NCBI RefSeq assembly: GCF_003339815.1
Contig: NZ_PPTT01000017.1
Location: 22,768 to 86,767, forward strand
DNA length: 64,000 bases
Direction: 5' to 3'
From: Eggerthella sinensis
Lineage (GTDB): Bacteria > Actinomycetota > Coriobacteriia > Coriobacteriales > Eggerthellaceae
The notes under the pieces are model-generated. The model was given only the letters and a program-made list of their open reading frames with translations. It ran no database searches and had not been told where the DNA came from. Made by a program: the position numbers and the translations under genes. This document shows, piece after piece, positions 1 to 8,964 of the stretch. Positions within the stretch are counted from its first letter, which is position 1. Each line of letters opens with the position of its first letter.

Positions 1-390
1 GGTATAGGAAAGCTGATAGTCGTCCACATACTCATCGAGGAAGGTGGCGGTGAACTTCACCCAGATGATCTTGCCGCTTTTCACGTGCATGCGCGCGAGG
101 CACTCGTAGCCCGAGTCGCCGTTTTCGAGCGCAACCACCACGTGCTCGGCGATGCTCGCAAGATCCTCGGGATTGTCGGCGAAGTATTCGCGGGGCGAGT
201 TGTGATAGAGCGCCTCGTATTCGTCTTTCGGATAGCCGATGAACTCGTAGTAGTGGGGGTTCGCCCACACGAGCGTGAAGTTCTCGTCCAGCTTGTGCTT
301 GCTCACACTGACGCGGAGCATGTCCATGAGCAGGCCGTACTCGTTTTGAGAGGTATCGGAACTCTCAACCGGAGCATCATGCGTCGTCAT
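1..390 (-). CDS. PAS-domain signalling protein (partial, C-terminus beyond left edge)
   Basis: Only the first 130 codons are inside the window; the gene runs off the left edge. The ATG at 388-390 is preceded by a GAAGAAGA-type ribosome binding site. Residues about 30-125 look like a PAS sensor domain: NPHYYEFIGYPKDE at 44-57, then a second half with GYECLARMHVKSGKIIWVK. There is no signal peptide, so the domain is probably cytoplasmic. The same kind of PAS segment occurs in the large EAL/GGDEF protein at 44-48 kb, so an output domain of cyclic-di-GMP type downstream is possible, but this cannot be seen here. A 9-bp inverted repeat lies in the upstream region. Confidence 0.75.
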   Translation of the reverse strand, partial: MTTHDAPVESSDTSQNEYGLLMDMLRVSVSKHKLDENFTLVWANPHYYEFIGYPKDEYEALYHNSPREYFADNPEDLASIAEHVVVALENGDSGYECLARMHVKSGKIIWVKFTATFLDEYVDDYQLSYT

Positions 391-417
391 CGGTCATCTT
401 CTTCCTACCGGAGTATC

Positions 418-451
418 GGCGTATACCCGCCGACCAAAGCGAGTATACGCC
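418..451. promoter_or_regulatory. Inverted repeat upstream of the PAS gene
   Basis: GGCGTATAC (418-426) and GTATACGCC (443-451) are perfect 9-bp inverted arms with a 16-bp spacer; each arm also contains the palindrome GTATAC. The dyad sits about 30-60 bp upstream of the PAS gene start and downstream of the stop of the universal stress gene. It could be an operator for the PAS gene; a terminator is less likely because no T-run follows. Confidence 0.4.
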
Positions 452-478
452 AATTCAGCACCGCCGTGCCATCTTCTC

Positions 479-919
479 CTATTGTTTGACCACCAGGACG
501 TCACAGCGGAGGTTGCGGATGAGGAACGTGGACACGCTGCCCACGAACACGTACTTGATGTTCGACAGCCCGCGCTCGCCGCACACCACGAGGTTCGGCT
601 CGAACGGCTCGATGAGGTCGTGCTCGAGCGTGTCGGCGATGCGCCCCGCGTGCACGCTCACTTCGACGGAGGCGATGTCGGGGTTCTGACGCGCCTCGGC
701 CAGCACGTCGGCCAGCTCGGACTCGATGCGCTTCTTGCCCTCGGCGCACAGCGCTTCGAAATCCACGCCGGACGCTTCGTAAGGAACCGAATCGATGACG
801 TGGCCCAACATGAGTTCCGCATGGTTGTCCGCCGCCAACGAGATCGCGCGCAACGCAACCTCTTTCTGGGTCGACCCGCCGTCGAGTGCGGCGAAGATTC
901 GGGCGTATTCCTGCGCCAT
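479..919 (-). CDS. Universal stress protein, UspA family
   Basis: A 146-residue cytoplasmic protein of the usual UspA length. The C-terminal half carries the ATP-binding signature G-2x-G-9x-G-S (GERG, then nine residues, then GSVS), followed by a final strand CDVLVVKQ. It is therefore likely an ATP-binding Usp. An upstream in-frame ATG exists at 964, but the ATG at 919 has a clear AAGGAAAGG ribosome binding site and begins directly with the first beta strand (EYARIFAALDG). It lies between the PAS gene and the TauE permease on the same strand; no common operon signal is evident. The specific stress served is unknown. Confidence 0.88.
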   Translation of the reverse strand: MAQEYARIFAALDGGSTQKEVALRAISLAADNHAELMLGHVIDSVPYEASGVDFEALCAEGKKRIESELADVLAEARQNPDIASVEVSVHAGRIADTLEHDLIEPFEPNLVVCGERGLSNIKYVFVGSVSTFLIRNLRCDVLVVKQ

Positions 920-979
920 GATGGTTCCTTTCCTTCGGTTGCATCTGGCTTCATTGTACCCCATGCAACCGCGGGCACC

Positions 980-1693
980 TCACGACGTAATCAACAGGAT
1001 GATGCCCACGAACAGCAGCAGCACGTAGGTGAGCTTGAGAAACTTCTCCTGGCTGATCTTCTTTTGCAGCTTGCTTCCCAAAAACGTGGCAATGACGGCA
1101 AGCGGCACGCAGAATATGATGATCTCGATGACGCCGCCGGTGAAATGCCCCTGCTGAAACGCGATGAACGCGTAGATGAAGTTGAGCACCGTCCACGTGG
1201 CAGAAAGCGTGATGCGGAACTGCTGCTGATCGCGCAGCTTCTGCACCGCGTAGATGACGAGCAGCGCGCCGCCCGACACGAACATGCCCTGAATGAGGCC
1301 GGCGAGCGCAAGTATGATCCACAGCGACCATTCCGGCATGAACTTCTGCTGCGGCATCGCGAGGTTCTTGATGCCGATGATCACGATGACGCCGCCGTAG
1401 ATTTTCAGCAGGATGTGCAGCGGCACGAGCGTATCGAGCCAGATGCCCACCACCATGAACACGATCATCACCGCAAGAATCTTGCCCAATTCGCGCCAGT
1501 TCACGCTTTTGAGATTGAGTAGCGTGAGCAGGCCGCACGCGAAGAATCCCATCGCGTTGAGGATGGACACCGTGGACTCCAAGCCGAGCAGCGTCGTGCC
1601 CACCGGCATGGCGAAGATGTTCCCCGCGAACCCCGTGATGGCCTGGACCGTGTAGGCGAAAAAGAACGCGGCCAGGAAAAGTGCCTTTTCCAT
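980..1693 (-). CDS. TauE/SafE-family membrane permease
   Basis: A 237-residue integral membrane protein with about eight hydrophobic segments and the TauE/SafE pattern: an N-terminal repeat with QAITGFAGNIFAMP and a second repeat with GLIQGMFVSGGALLV. Members export or import sulfite, sulfoacetate and other small organic anions. It is divergent from the 5-oxoprolinase region (123 bp between starts), so it might move an organic acid linked to that region, but the substrate cannot be told from sequence. The ribosome binding site (AAGGA, about 13 nt upstream) is weakly placed; no better start is seen. Confidence 0.85.
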   Translation of the reverse strand: MEKALFLAAFFFAYTVQAITGFAGNIFAMPVGTTLLGLESTVSILNAMGFFACGLLTLLNLKSVNWRELGKILAVMIVFMVVGIWLDTLVPLHILLKIYGGVIVIIGIKNLAMPQQKFMPEWSLWIILALAGLIQGMFVSGGALLVIYAVQKLRDQQQFRITLSATWTVLNFIYAFIAFQQGHFTGGVIEIIIFCVPLAVIATFLGSKLQKKISQEKFLKLTYVLLLFVGIILLITS

Positions 1694-1743
1694 AATATGC
1701 TACAATCCTTACAAAACAGCGTCGCGCTACGCGCGTATTTAAA

Positions 1744-1770
1744 GGCCCTTCGACTTTGCTCAGGGTGACA
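1744..1770. repeat. CHPEQS-type dispersed mini-repeat
   Basis: The segment GGCCCTTCGACTTTGCTCAG continuing into GGTGACA, read on the minus strand, is TGTCACCCTGAGCAAAGTCG then AAGGGCC. This is the widely dispersed short bacterial repeat whose translation begins CHPEQS/CHPERS. Its ends form a CCCT/AGGG dyad. It occupies the divergent promoter region between the permease and pxpB. A related copy is found inside a coding frame at 24307-24330. Confidence 0.6.
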
Positions 1771-1816
1771 ACGTAAACCAAGTGTAGCACGCATATATGC
1801 CTGAGGACGGACGAGC

Positions 1817-2545
1817 ATGGCGGGATTCACCATTACCATCGCAGGAGACTCGGCGCTCAATCTGGAATTCGCGCACGCGATCTCCGCCGAAACGAGCGCT
1901 CAGATTCGCATGGCCGCCGAGAACCTCACCGCCGATCCCGTACCCGGCATCACCGAGCTCGTTCCCACGTTCTGCTCGCTCATGGTGTACTACAACCCCC
2001 TGGTCATCACGTTCGACGAGCTGTCCACGAAGCTGCGCGGCAAGCTGCGCGACGTGGGCGAAGCCGATCTGAGCGTGCGGAAAATCGTGCCCATCCCCGT
2101 GTGCTACGGGGGCGAATTCGGCCCCGACCTGGCGAACGTCGCCGCCCACGCGGGGCTCACCGAAGCGGAGGTGATCGCCATCCACACCGATCGCGACTAC
2201 CTCATCGACATGCTGGGCTTCCTGCCCGGCTTCGCGTACCTGGGCGGCCTCGACGAGCGCCTGCACACGCCGCGCCTGGCCACGCCGCGCACCCGCATCG
2301 AGCCGGGCAGCGTCGGGATAGGCGGCGCGCAGACGGGCATCTACCCGCTGGCCTCCCCCGGCGGCTGGCAGATCATCGGGCGCACGCCGCTCAAGCCCTA
2401 CGACCCCGACCGCGCGGAACCCATCCTGTACGCGGCGGGCGAGTACCTGCGCTTCGTGCCCATCACGCCCGACGAGTACACCGCCATCGAGGCGCAGCTG
2501 GCCGCGGACACGTATTCGTACGGCATCTTCGTGGAGGGCGAGTGA
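1817..2545 (+). CDS. pxpB: 5-oxoprolinase subunit PxpB (KipI family)
   Basis: A 242-residue cytoplasmic protein of KipI/PxpB type, the usual length. The family core is complete: DMLGFLPGFAYLGGLD around 130-145, then TPRTRIEPGSVGIGGAQTGIYPLASPGGWQ split over about 155-185 and IIGRTPLKPYDP. PxpB with PxpC and PxpA forms the ATP-dependent prokaryotic 5-oxoprolinase that opens 5-oxoproline to glutamate; the same fold is one half of the carboxyltransferase domain of urea carboxylase. It starts the cluster pxpB-pxpC-accB-accC-ycsI-like; its stop is one base before the pxpC start, so translation is probably coupled. Confidence 0.93.
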   Translation: MAGFTITIAGDSALNLEFAHAISAETSAQIRMAAENLTADPVPGITELVPTFCSLMVYYNPLVITFDELSTKLRGKLRDVGEADLSVRKIVPIPVCYGGEFGPDLANVAAHAGLTEAEVIAIHTDRDYLIDMLGFLPGFAYLGGLDERLHTPRLATPRTRIEPGSVGIGGAQTGIYPLASPGGWQIIGRTPLKPYDPDRAEPILYAAGEYLRFVPITPDEYTAIEAQLAADTYSYGIFVEGE

Positions 2546-2546
2546 C

Positions 2547-3719
2547 ATGGGTCTGGTTGTAAAGAAGCCCGGCGTGATCACTACCATCCAGGACACCGGG
2601 CGTTTCGGCTATCAGGGCAGCGGCTTTTCCACGAACGGCGTGATGGATCATCGCGCCTTCGCCATCGCGAACTTGCTGGTGGAGAACGATCCCGGCGCCC
2701 CCGTGCTGGAATTCGCGCTGGCCGGCCCCACCGTGCGCTTCACCACGAACACGTGCATCGCCATCACGGGCGGTGACTTCGCCCCCACGCTTGACGGCGA
2801 ACCCGTGCCGACGTACGCCGCCATCATGGTGCACCGCGGCTCCATCCTGCGCTTCCATGCGTCGCGCACCGGCTGCTACGGCTACCTGGCCATCGGCGGC
2901 AACAGCGTGCGCGTGGACGAGGTCATGGGTAGCCGCTCCACGAACCTCAAGTGCGAGTTCGGTGGCTGGAAGGGCCGCGCGCTCATCGTGGGCGACTACC
3001 TGCCGTTCACCACGAAGAGCGTGGACTTCCTACCGAACCTCGGGTCCCACCGCATCGACGGCGACAATGCGTTCTACGCGTTCGACCGCGACGAGGTGAC
3101 CGTGCGCGTGGTGCCCGGCCCGCAGCAGGACATGTTCACCGACGAGGGCCTGGCCACGTTCTACGGGCAGCCGTACACCACCACGGCGAAATGCGATCGC
3201 ATGGGCTACCGCCTGGACGGCCCCGAGATCGAGACGAAGAGCGGATCTGATATCATTTCCGACGGCGTCGCATTCGGCGCCGTGCAGGTGCCGTCCCACG
3301 GACGGCCCATCATCATGCTGGCCGACCGGCAAACCACGGGCGGCTACGCGAAAATCGGCACCATCGCCAGCGTGGACATCCCGAAGCTCGTGCAGTGCCC
3401 GCCGGGCCGCACCATTCGCTTCGAGTCCATCGGCGTGCAAGAAGCGCAGACCTTGCTGCGCGAAGAGGCGCGACTGTTCGAGATGCTGGCGCTGAAGGTG
3501 CGCCGGCCGAGCGCCGACGGCATTTCGCCGCGACGCACGGCGCGCCGCCTGACTCCCATTTTGGAAGAGCAGGCGCGCAAGTCGCAGGCCGACATGCTGT
3601 GGATCGATCGCGCCGACCGATCCGAGCGCATCGGCAACCGCAACGCCCTGGGAAGCATCCCGCAGAAGACCCATCAGCCACCGGACGCACCAGACACCAC
3701 CGAACGCACAACGACGTAG
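2547..3719 (+). CDS. pxpC: 5-oxoprolinase subunit PxpC (KipA, biotin-dependent carboxyltransferase family)
   Basis: A 390-residue protein. Residues 1-320 show the KipA/PxpC family: VITTIQDTGRFGYQGSGFS near the N-terminus, MDHRAFAIANLLV, and LADRQTTGGYAKIGTIASVD near 255-275. It partners PxpB in 5-oxoprolinase and is homologous to the second half of the urea carboxylase carboxyltransferase domain. The last 65 or so residues (basic, then rich in Pro/Thr) extend beyond the usual end and have no recognisable fold. The start follows the pxpB stop with a 1-bp gap. Downstream lie a small hairpin and then accB on the same strand. Confidence 0.92.
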   Translation: MGLVVKKPGVITTIQDTGRFGYQGSGFSTNGVMDHRAFAIANLLVENDPGAPVLEFALAGPTVRFTTNTCIAITGGDFAPTLDGEPVPTYAAIMVHRGSILRFHASRTGCYGYLAIGGNSVRVDEVMGSRSTNLKCEFGGWKGRALIVGDYLPFTTKSVDFLPNLGSHRIDGDNAFYAFDRDEVTVRVVPGPQQDMFTDEGLATFYGQPYTTTAKCDRMGYRLDGPEIETKSGSDIISDGVAFGAVQVPSHGRPIIMLADRQTTGGYAKIGTIASVDIPKLVQCPPGRTIRFESIGVQEAQTLLREEARLFEMLALKVRRPSADGISPRRTARRLTPILEEQARKSQADMLWIDRADRSERIGNRNALGSIPQKTHQPPDAPDTTERTTT

Positions 3720-3732
3720 ACGAGAACAGGCA

Positions 3733-3763
3733 GGGCTCCTTCGGCACTTCGTTGCAGGAGCCC
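3733..3763 (+). other. Small intra-operon hairpin between pxpC and accB
   Basis: GGGCTCCT (3733-3740) and AGGAGCCC (3756-3763) form an 8-bp perfect stem with a 15-nt loop in the 69-bp gap before accB. There is no T-run, so it is not a strong terminator; it may set relative expression or mRNA stability within the cluster, or be without function. Confidence 0.35.
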
Positions 3764-3788
3764 GTCGCAAAACGCTAGGAGAACCGCC

Positions 3789-4256
3789 ATGGATACGAAA
3801 GCCATCGAAGAGTTGATCGCCATCATGGACAAGGCCGAGCTCACGGCCCTGCGCGTGGACGACGGCGACACGAAAATCGAACTGGAGCGCAACCACGGCC
3901 CGCTCTCATCCACCGCGCTGCCGCTCATGGCCGATCGCGTGAGCGCGCTGCTGGCCGGCAAGACCGAGAGCCACGAAGCGGCGGCCGTCGAAGACGCCGA
4001 CGAGTCGAGCATTCTCGTGCGCAGCCCCATGGTGGGCATGTTCTACCTCTCGCCGAGCCCCGACGAGGATGCGTTCGTCAAGGTGGGCCAGGAAGTGCTG
4101 TCGGGCCAGACGCTTGCCATCGTCGAAGCCATGAAGATGATGAACGAGATCACCACCCCGGCCCCCGGGATCGTGGTGGAGGTGCTTGCCGCCAACGGCG
4201 CGCAGGTGGAGTACGATCAGCCGCTGTTCCGCGTTGCCACCGGCGACGTCCACTAG
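3789..4256 (+). CDS. accB: Biotin carboxyl carrier protein
   Basis: A 155-residue AccB-type carrier. The N-terminal 40 residues form the AccB helical region (KAIEELIAIMDKAELTALRV), a linker with Ala/Glu follows, and the biotinyl domain occupies 75-151. The biotin attachment motif EAMKMMNE places the modified lysine at residue 116. AAAACGCTAGGAGAACCGCC supplies the ribosome binding site. In acetyl-CoA carboxylase this protein carries CO2 from AccC to AccAD, but here the neighbouring carboxyltransferase-like genes are pxpB and pxpC and no accA or accD is in the window, so the acceptor may be a lactam or urea-like compound instead. Cytoplasmic. Confidence 0.93.
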   Translation: MDTKAIEELIAIMDKAELTALRVDDGDTKIELERNHGPLSSTALPLMADRVSALLAGKTESHEAAAVEDADESSILVRSPMVGMFYLSPSPDEDAFVKVGQEVLSGQTLAIVEAMKMMNEITTPAPGIVVEVLAANGAQVEYDQPLFRVATGDVH

Positions 4257-4269
4257 GGCGGCGCGCACC

Positions 4270-5619
4270 ATGTTCGACAAAATCCTCATCGCCAACCGCG
4301 GCGAGATCGCGGTCCGCATCATCCGTGCCTGCCGCGCCATGGACATCAAAACGGTGGCCGTGTACTCCACGGCCGACAAGCACTCCCTGCACGTGTACCT
4401 GGCCGACGAGAGCGTGTGCATCGGACCGCCGGCCGCGCGCGACTCGTATTTGAACATCGCCGCCATCCTGGCTGCCGCGAAGGGCACGGGGGCGCAGGCC
4501 ATCCACCCCGGCTACGGCTTCCTGTCCGAGAACTCGACGTTCGCGAAGCTGTGCCGCGAGAACGACATCGTGTTCATCGGGCCCGCGCCCGAGGTGCTCG
4601 ACCGCATGGGCAACAAGAGCCAGGCGCGCAAAACCATGATGGAAGCCGGCGTGCCCGTGGTGCCCGGCACGAAGGAGCCCGTGCATCACCCCGAGGAAGC
4701 GCTGGTCATGGCCCGCGAGATCGGCTGGCCCATCATGATCAAGGCGTCGTCGGGCGGCGGCGGCAAGGGCATGCGCGTGAGCTACGACGAGCGCGACTTC
4801 TCCGAGCAGTTCTCCATCGCGCAGCGCGAGAGCGTGGGCGCGTTCGGCGACAACACCATGTACCTTGAGCGCTGCGTGCTGAACCCGCGCCACGTGGAGG
4901 TGCAGATCATCGCCGACACGTACGGCACCGTGGTGGCGCTCGGCGAGCGCGATTGCTCCGTGCAGCGCAACCACCAGAAGATGATCGAGGAAAGCCCCTC
5001 CCCCGTGATGACCGAGCGCGTGCGCGACGAGATGTTGGAAGCCGCCGTGCGCGCGGCGCAGGCCGTGGGGTACACGTCGGCGGGCACCATCGAGTTTCTG
5101 TTGGACGACCAGCTGAACTACTACTTCATGGAAATGAACACGCGCATTCAGGTGGAGCACCCCGTCACCGAAATGGTCACGGGCACCGACCTCGTCGAAG
5201 AGATGATCCGCGTGGCGGCGGGCGACCCGCTCACGTTCACGCAGGACGACATCACGTACCGCGGACACGCCATCGAGTGCCGCGTGAACGCCGAGCAGCC
5301 CGAGAAGCACTTCCTGCCGTCGCCCGGCACCATCTCGCAGATGCACCTGCCCGGCGGCAACGGCGTACGCGTGGACACCGCCGCCTACGACGGCTACGAG
5401 ATCACGCCGTACTACGACTCCATGATTGCGAAGGTGATCGTGCACGGCCGAGACCGCACCGAGGCCATCGCGAAGATGCGCACCGCGCTGGAGGAGATGG
5501 TGGTGGTGGGCGTGAAGACGAACCTCGACTTCCAGTACGCCATCATGGAGAACGAGACGTTCGCCGCCGGAACCGCCGACACCAGCTTCATCGAAAAGTT
5601 CCTGAAGGGCGAGGTGTAG
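4270..5619 (+). CDS. accC: Biotin carboxylase
   Basis: A 449-residue ATP-grasp enzyme of normal AccC length. It starts FDKILIANRGEIAVRIIRA, has IHPGYGFLSEN near 80, the glycine-rich ATP loop SSGGGGKGMR near 163, and the catalytic EMNTRIQVEHPVTE near 285-300. It carboxylates biotin on the AccB protein using bicarbonate and ATP. An open frame extends upstream into accB, but the ATG at 4270 matches the conserved N-terminus, 13 bp after the accB stop. With AccB it forms the energy-requiring half of a biotin enzyme; context suggests PxpBC as the other half, although service to the housekeeping acetyl-CoA carboxylase is equally possible. Confidence 0.95.
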   Translation: MFDKILIANRGEIAVRIIRACRAMDIKTVAVYSTADKHSLHVYLADESVCIGPPAARDSYLNIAAILAAAKGTGAQAIHPGYGFLSENSTFAKLCRENDIVFIGPAPEVLDRMGNKSQARKTMMEAGVPVVPGTKEPVHHPEEALVMAREIGWPIMIKASSGGGGKGMRVSYDERDFSEQFSIAQRESVGAFGDNTMYLERCVLNPRHVEVQIIADTYGTVVALGERDCSVQRNHQKMIEESPSPVMTERVRDEMLEAAVRAAQAVGYTSAGTIEFLLDDQLNYYFMEMNTRIQVEHPVTEMVTGTDLVEEMIRVAAGDPLTFTQDDITYRGHAIECRVNAEQPEKHFLPSPGTISQMHLPGGNGVRVDTAAYDGYEITPYYDSMIAKVIVHGRDRTEAIAKMRTALEEMVVVGVKTNLDFQYAIMENETFAAGTADTSFIEKFLKGEV

Positions 5620-5652
5620 CCCGTCTCTCGCGACGAAGACGAAGGAGTCCTT

Positions 5653-6492
5653 ATGATCGAGAATGCAGTCCCCGTGAAGCCGGAGGGCGTGGCGGACGAG
5701 GTGTGGGCGCAGATGTTGGAGGCTTCGCCGGTTGAGGCGCGGCACCTTATTCGCTCGGGCGCGTTCACGGCGCCGACGAGCGGGCTGTGCCCCGGATACG
5801 CGCAGGCGAACCTCATCGTGCTGCCGAAGGAGCAAGCCTACGACTTCCTCCTGTTCGCGCAGCGCAACCCGAAGCCCTGCCCGCTGCTCGAGGTGACCGA
5901 GGTGGGTGCGCGCGAGGCCACCATCTGCGCATCGGATTGCGACATCGCCACCGACTTCCCACGCTATCGCATCTACGAGCACGGCGAACTGGTGGCCGAG
6001 GTGGAGAACGTCGAAGACTACTGGCGCGACGACCTCGTGTCGTTCGTCATCGGGTGCTCGTTCTCGTTCGAGAGCGAGCTCATCGAGGCCGGCATCGAGA
6101 TTCGCCACAACACCATGGGCCGCAACGTGCCCATGTACCTCACGGGCGTGCCGTGCACCCCGGCGGGCAGCATGTCCGGCAACATGGTCATGTCGATGCG
6201 CCCCATCCCCTACCACCAGGTGGTGCAGGCGGTGCAGATTTCCGGCGCCATTCCGAAGGTGCACGGCGCGCCCATCCACATCGGCGACCCGGCGGCCATC
6301 GGCGTGCGCGACCTGGCGCATCCCGAATTCGGCGACCCAGTGGACATCCACGAGGGCGAAGTGCCCGTGTTTTGGGCATGCGGCGTCACACCCCAGTCCA
6401 TCGTGATGAACAGCAAGCCGCCCTTCGCCATCACCCACGCGCCGGGCTGCATGCTCATCACGGATACCAAAAACATCAGCTTGAAGGAATAG
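5653..6492 (+). CDS. YcsI/DUF1445 putative hydro-lyase (D-glutamate cyclase-like)
   Basis: A 279-residue protein of the YcsI (DUF1445, putative hydro-lyase) family: [27 protein letters not shown] near 27-55, [43 protein letters not shown], and the C-terminal [20 protein letters not shown] and [10 protein letters not shown] eukaryotic relative interconverts D-glutamate and 5-oxo-D-proline, which fits its place directly after pxpBC-accBC (33-bp gap) and suggests a role in supplying or using 5-oxoproline. The activity of bacterial members is mostly inferred. A ribosome binding site GAAGGAG stands 5 nt before the ATG. It ends 9 bp from the convergent PucR gene. Confidence 0.87.
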   Translation: MIENAVPVKPEGVADEVWAQMLEASPVEARHLIRSGAFTAPTSGLCPGYAQANLIVLPKEQAYDFLLFAQRNPKPCPLLEVTEVGAREATICASDCDIATDFPRYRIYEHGELVAEVENVEDYWRDDLVSFVIGCSFSFESELIEAGIEIRHNTMGRNVPMYLTGVPCTPAGSMSGNMVMSMRPIPYHQVVQAVQISGAIPKVHGAPIHIGDPAAIGVRDLAHPEFGDPVDIHEGEVPVFWACGVTPQSIVMNSKPPFAITHAPGCMLITDTKNISLKE

Positions 6493-6501
6493 ACGCCTGC
6501 C

Positions 6502-7683
6502 TTACCGCATCCAACCCTTGCACCGGTGGATTTTCACCGCAAGCGCCAACTGCTCGTATTCGGCGGCGCGGATGGGATTGAGCCCCGTCACCTTCGCAAT
6601 CTGGCCGAAGCGGTAGCGCAGCGTGTTCTCGTGCTGGCCGCGGTCGAGCGCGAGGCGCCGCAGGTTGCCCTCGCGGGCAACGTAGTCAAGCAGCGTGGGA
6701 AGCAGCTCGGTGTGGTACGCGGCATCGTGCTCGATAAGCGGCTCGATGATGCTTCGCGCGTACTCCGTCATGGCCGGTTGATCCGCCAACGGCAGAATGG
6801 CCTGATACGATCCGATGGTGGCGTACCGCGTGACCAGCGCGTCCTCGCCGCGGTTCACCATCGCGGCGTCAATCGCCTCGCTCATGGCCCGGTCGAGCTC
6901 GCTCAAATCGTAATGCCACGCGCCCACGCCCACCGCATAGGCGTCGTCGTCGCCGAGGATGCCGCGCACCATGTCGTCCCACGACGCGTCGTCGTCTTCG
7001 AGGCCCGCATCTTCGCGGGAAACGAGGTACATGAGGCCGTTCCGATAGCGGTACAGCGCGTTGCGATTGCTGTGCTGCGAGCTTTGCCGATAGGCATCCA
7101 CGAGGCGCACGTATTCCTCGGTGGTCAGCTCGGACTCTTTGCGCAGGTAGCAGGCGGCAACCTGCGGGTAGAACGACGGATTCATGCGCAAGGCGCTCGC
7201 GCGCACCTCGTCGGGCGCGGCGGGAGCATGCAGCAGAAAACCGATTTCCTTGTCGCCGAAATCGGCGCGCTCCAAATCCTTCACGTTGTCGTGCAGGCCG
7301 ACCACGAACGAGCACACGTCGAACGGTTGCTTCCGCACCACGAAGACGGGAAAGCCCTTCGCATCGGCGAAACGGAGCACGGTTTCGGGAAGCTCGAGCC
7401 GGAAGACGTTGTTCACCACCAACCCGCACGCGTCGATATCAATGAGATGCCGCACGGCATCGCGCAGGAGGTAGGGGTTGTCCTTCGCGTACAGCAGGGA
7501 GGTTATCACCAGTTGGTTTTGGTGAAAATTTGAATGGACGTACTTGTCTTTAAGACTTTTCACAAACTCATAGTCCAACAGAGCGCAGGTCGACAGCGTA
7601 CGCGAAAGCCCCTCTTTACCAGCGACAAGTTCAAGGTCGGCAAAACTTTCCGTCTGTGAAACCTCACCTAACGTCAGCTTCAT
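6502..7683 (-). CDS. PucR-family transcriptional regulator
   Basis: A 393-residue cytoplasmic regulator. Residues 1-130 resemble the PucR N-terminal ligand domain (TLGEVSQTESFADLELVAG, then LVVNNVFRLELPETVLRFADAKGFPVFVV). The C-terminus has the PucR helix-turn-helix: LLPTLLDYVAREGNLRRLALDRGQ followed by HENTLRYRFGQIAKVTGLNP. PucR-type proteins commonly control purine, amino-acid or lactam catabolism. It is divergent from the aminotransferase/ornithine-cyclodeaminase pair (147-bp AT-richer gap with the TCAA-GT-TTGA dyad near 7732-7741) and convergent with the pxp cluster, so it is the likely local regulator of both. Confidence 0.88.
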   Translation of the reverse strand: MKLTLGEVSQTESFADLELVAGKEGLSRTLSTCALLDYEFVKSLKDKYVHSNFHQNQLVITSLLYAKDNPYLLRDAVRHLIDIDACGLVVNNVFRLELPETVLRFADAKGFPVFVVRKQPFDVCSFVVGLHDNVKDLERADFGDKEIGFLLHAPAAPDEVRASALRMNPSFYPQVAACYLRKESELTTEEYVRLVDAYRQSSQHSNRNALYRYRNGLMYLVSREDAGLEDDDASWDDMVRGILGDDDAYAVGVGAWHYDLSELDRAMSEAIDAAMVNRGEDALVTRYATIGSYQAILPLADQPAMTEYARSIIEPLIEHDAAYHTELLPTLLDYVAREGNLRRLALDRGQHENTLRYRFGQIAKVTGLNPIRAAEYEQLALAVKIHRCKGWMR

Positions 7684-7830
7684 ACGCGGCCTTTCTCATA
7701 CGGGCTTGGTACATTCACGAAAATGCATGGCTCAAGTTTGAACAATACACAAAATCATACCCCTTGTAACGCTGCCCCCGCATTTTAGACTGAAACTACC
7801 GAACGCTCACGGAAAGAAAGAAGGCACCGC

Positions 7831-8964
7831 ATGCAGATTGAAGAGTTCAAGCTCGAATCGTGGCTCAACCCGCTCGACCCTCTTTGCACGTACAACCTGG
7901 GGGCAAGCTGCGTCAAAGCGCTCGGCGTGCGCGAGATGCTGGAATACGTGGGCGAAGATGCCAATGCCGTGCTTGAGGAGCTGGCCAACAAGAGCCTGCA
8001 CTACGGGGAATTCGACGGCAGCCGGCGATTGAAGCACGCCGTCGCGGGACTCTATCGCGCCGCGGACCCGAGCCTGGTCATCACCACCCACGGCGGCACG
8101 GGCGCCAACAACATGGTGCTGAGCGAGCTGCTGCAACCGGGCGACAACGTCGTGGTGCTCACGCCCACCTACCAGCAGCATTACTCGATTCCCGCCAACC
8201 TGGGCGTGGAGGTGCGCAAGGTGCGCGGCACGGCCGAGAACGCCTACCTGCCCACCATCGGCGAAATCGAGCGCGCCGTGGATGGCAGCACCCGCATGAT
8301 CGTGGCCACGAGCCCCAGCAATCCGGCCGGCATCTACGTGGACCCCGAGCTCATGGACGGCATCGTGGCCCTCGCGAGAACGGTGGACGCCTACGTGCTG
8401 TTCGACGAGATGTACCGTGGATTGGACGACGACTACATGCCCTCCATCGTGGACGTGTACGAAAAGGGCATCAGCACGGCAAGCGTGTCGAAGGTGTACT
8501 CCATGGCGGGCACGCGCGTCGGGTGGATTGCCGTGCGCGACCGCGACACCTACGAGCGCCTGTTCAACCGGCGGTCGTTCGACACCATCTGCGGCAGCGT
8601 CATCGACGAATTCCTCGTCGCCATCGCCCTCGAGCACTCCGACGCCCTGCTCGAGCGGAGCCGCCGCATCGTGCGCGCGAACAAGGAGGTGCTCGACACC
8701 TGGATGGAGGCCCATCCGCGCCTGCACTACTGCGGCGAGAGCCACGGGTCCACGGCGATGATTCGCTACGACTACGACCTGTCCGCCACCGAATTCGGGC
8801 AGCGGCTGTTCGACGAAGAGAAGGTGCTCATCTGCCACGGCGACGTGTTCGAGGAGCCCGGCACCTTCCGCCTCGGGTACGGGTTCGGCGACGCGAGCCT
8901 GCTCGTCGACGGCCTTGCCGCCCTCGACCGCTTCCTGGAGAACCTGGAGAAGGAGGGAAAATGA
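7831..8964 (+). CDS. Class I/II PLP-dependent aminotransferase
   Basis: A 377-residue fold-type I enzyme of ordinary length. The PLP lysine is K221 in SVSKVYSMAGTRVGW; the N-terminal half has THGGTGANNMVL (phosphate binding), ATSPSNPAGIYVDPE and LFDEMYRGLDDD (the Asp that binds the pyridine nitrogen). It overlaps the next gene, an ornithine-cyclodeaminase homologue, by 4 bp (ATGA), so the two proteins should act on one amino-acid substrate. A GAAAGAAAGAAGG stretch precedes the ATG. The exact amino donor is not evident. The divergent PucR gene is the likely regulator. Alternative activities of this fold, such as a lyase or cyclase, cannot be excluded. Confidence 0.9.
   Translation: MQIEEFKLESWLNPLDPLCTYNLGASCVKALGVREMLEYVGEDANAVLEELANKSLHYGEFDGSRRLKHAVAGLYRAADPSLVITTHGGTGANNMVLSELLQPGDNVVVLTPTYQQHYSIPANLGVEVRKVRGTAENAYLPTIGEIERAVDGSTRMIVATSPSNPAGIYVDPELMDGIVALARTVDAYVLFDEMYRGLDDDYMPSIVDVYEKGISTASVSKVYSMAGTRVGWIAVRDRDTYERLFNRRSFDTICGSVIDEFLVAIALEHSDALLERSRRIVRANKEVLDTWMEAHPRLHYCGESHGSTAMIRYDYDLSATEFGQRLFDEEKVLICHGDVFEEPGTFRLGYGFGDASLLVDGLAALDRFLENLEKEGK

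Noticed and set aside
3789..5619. accB and accC called firmly as acetyl-CoA carboxylase subunits only
   Set aside because: The sequences fit, but accA/accD are absent from the window and the neighbours are carboxyltransferase-like pxp genes, so the acceptor is left open.
4150..6438. Very long open frame on the strand opposite accC and the YcsI-like gene (over 700 codons), and similar ones at 9758-12823 and 44243-46660
   Set aside because: They mirror well-supported genes, have low-complexity His/Arg/Ala-rich translations and no family motifs; such antisense frames are normal in high-GC coding DNA.
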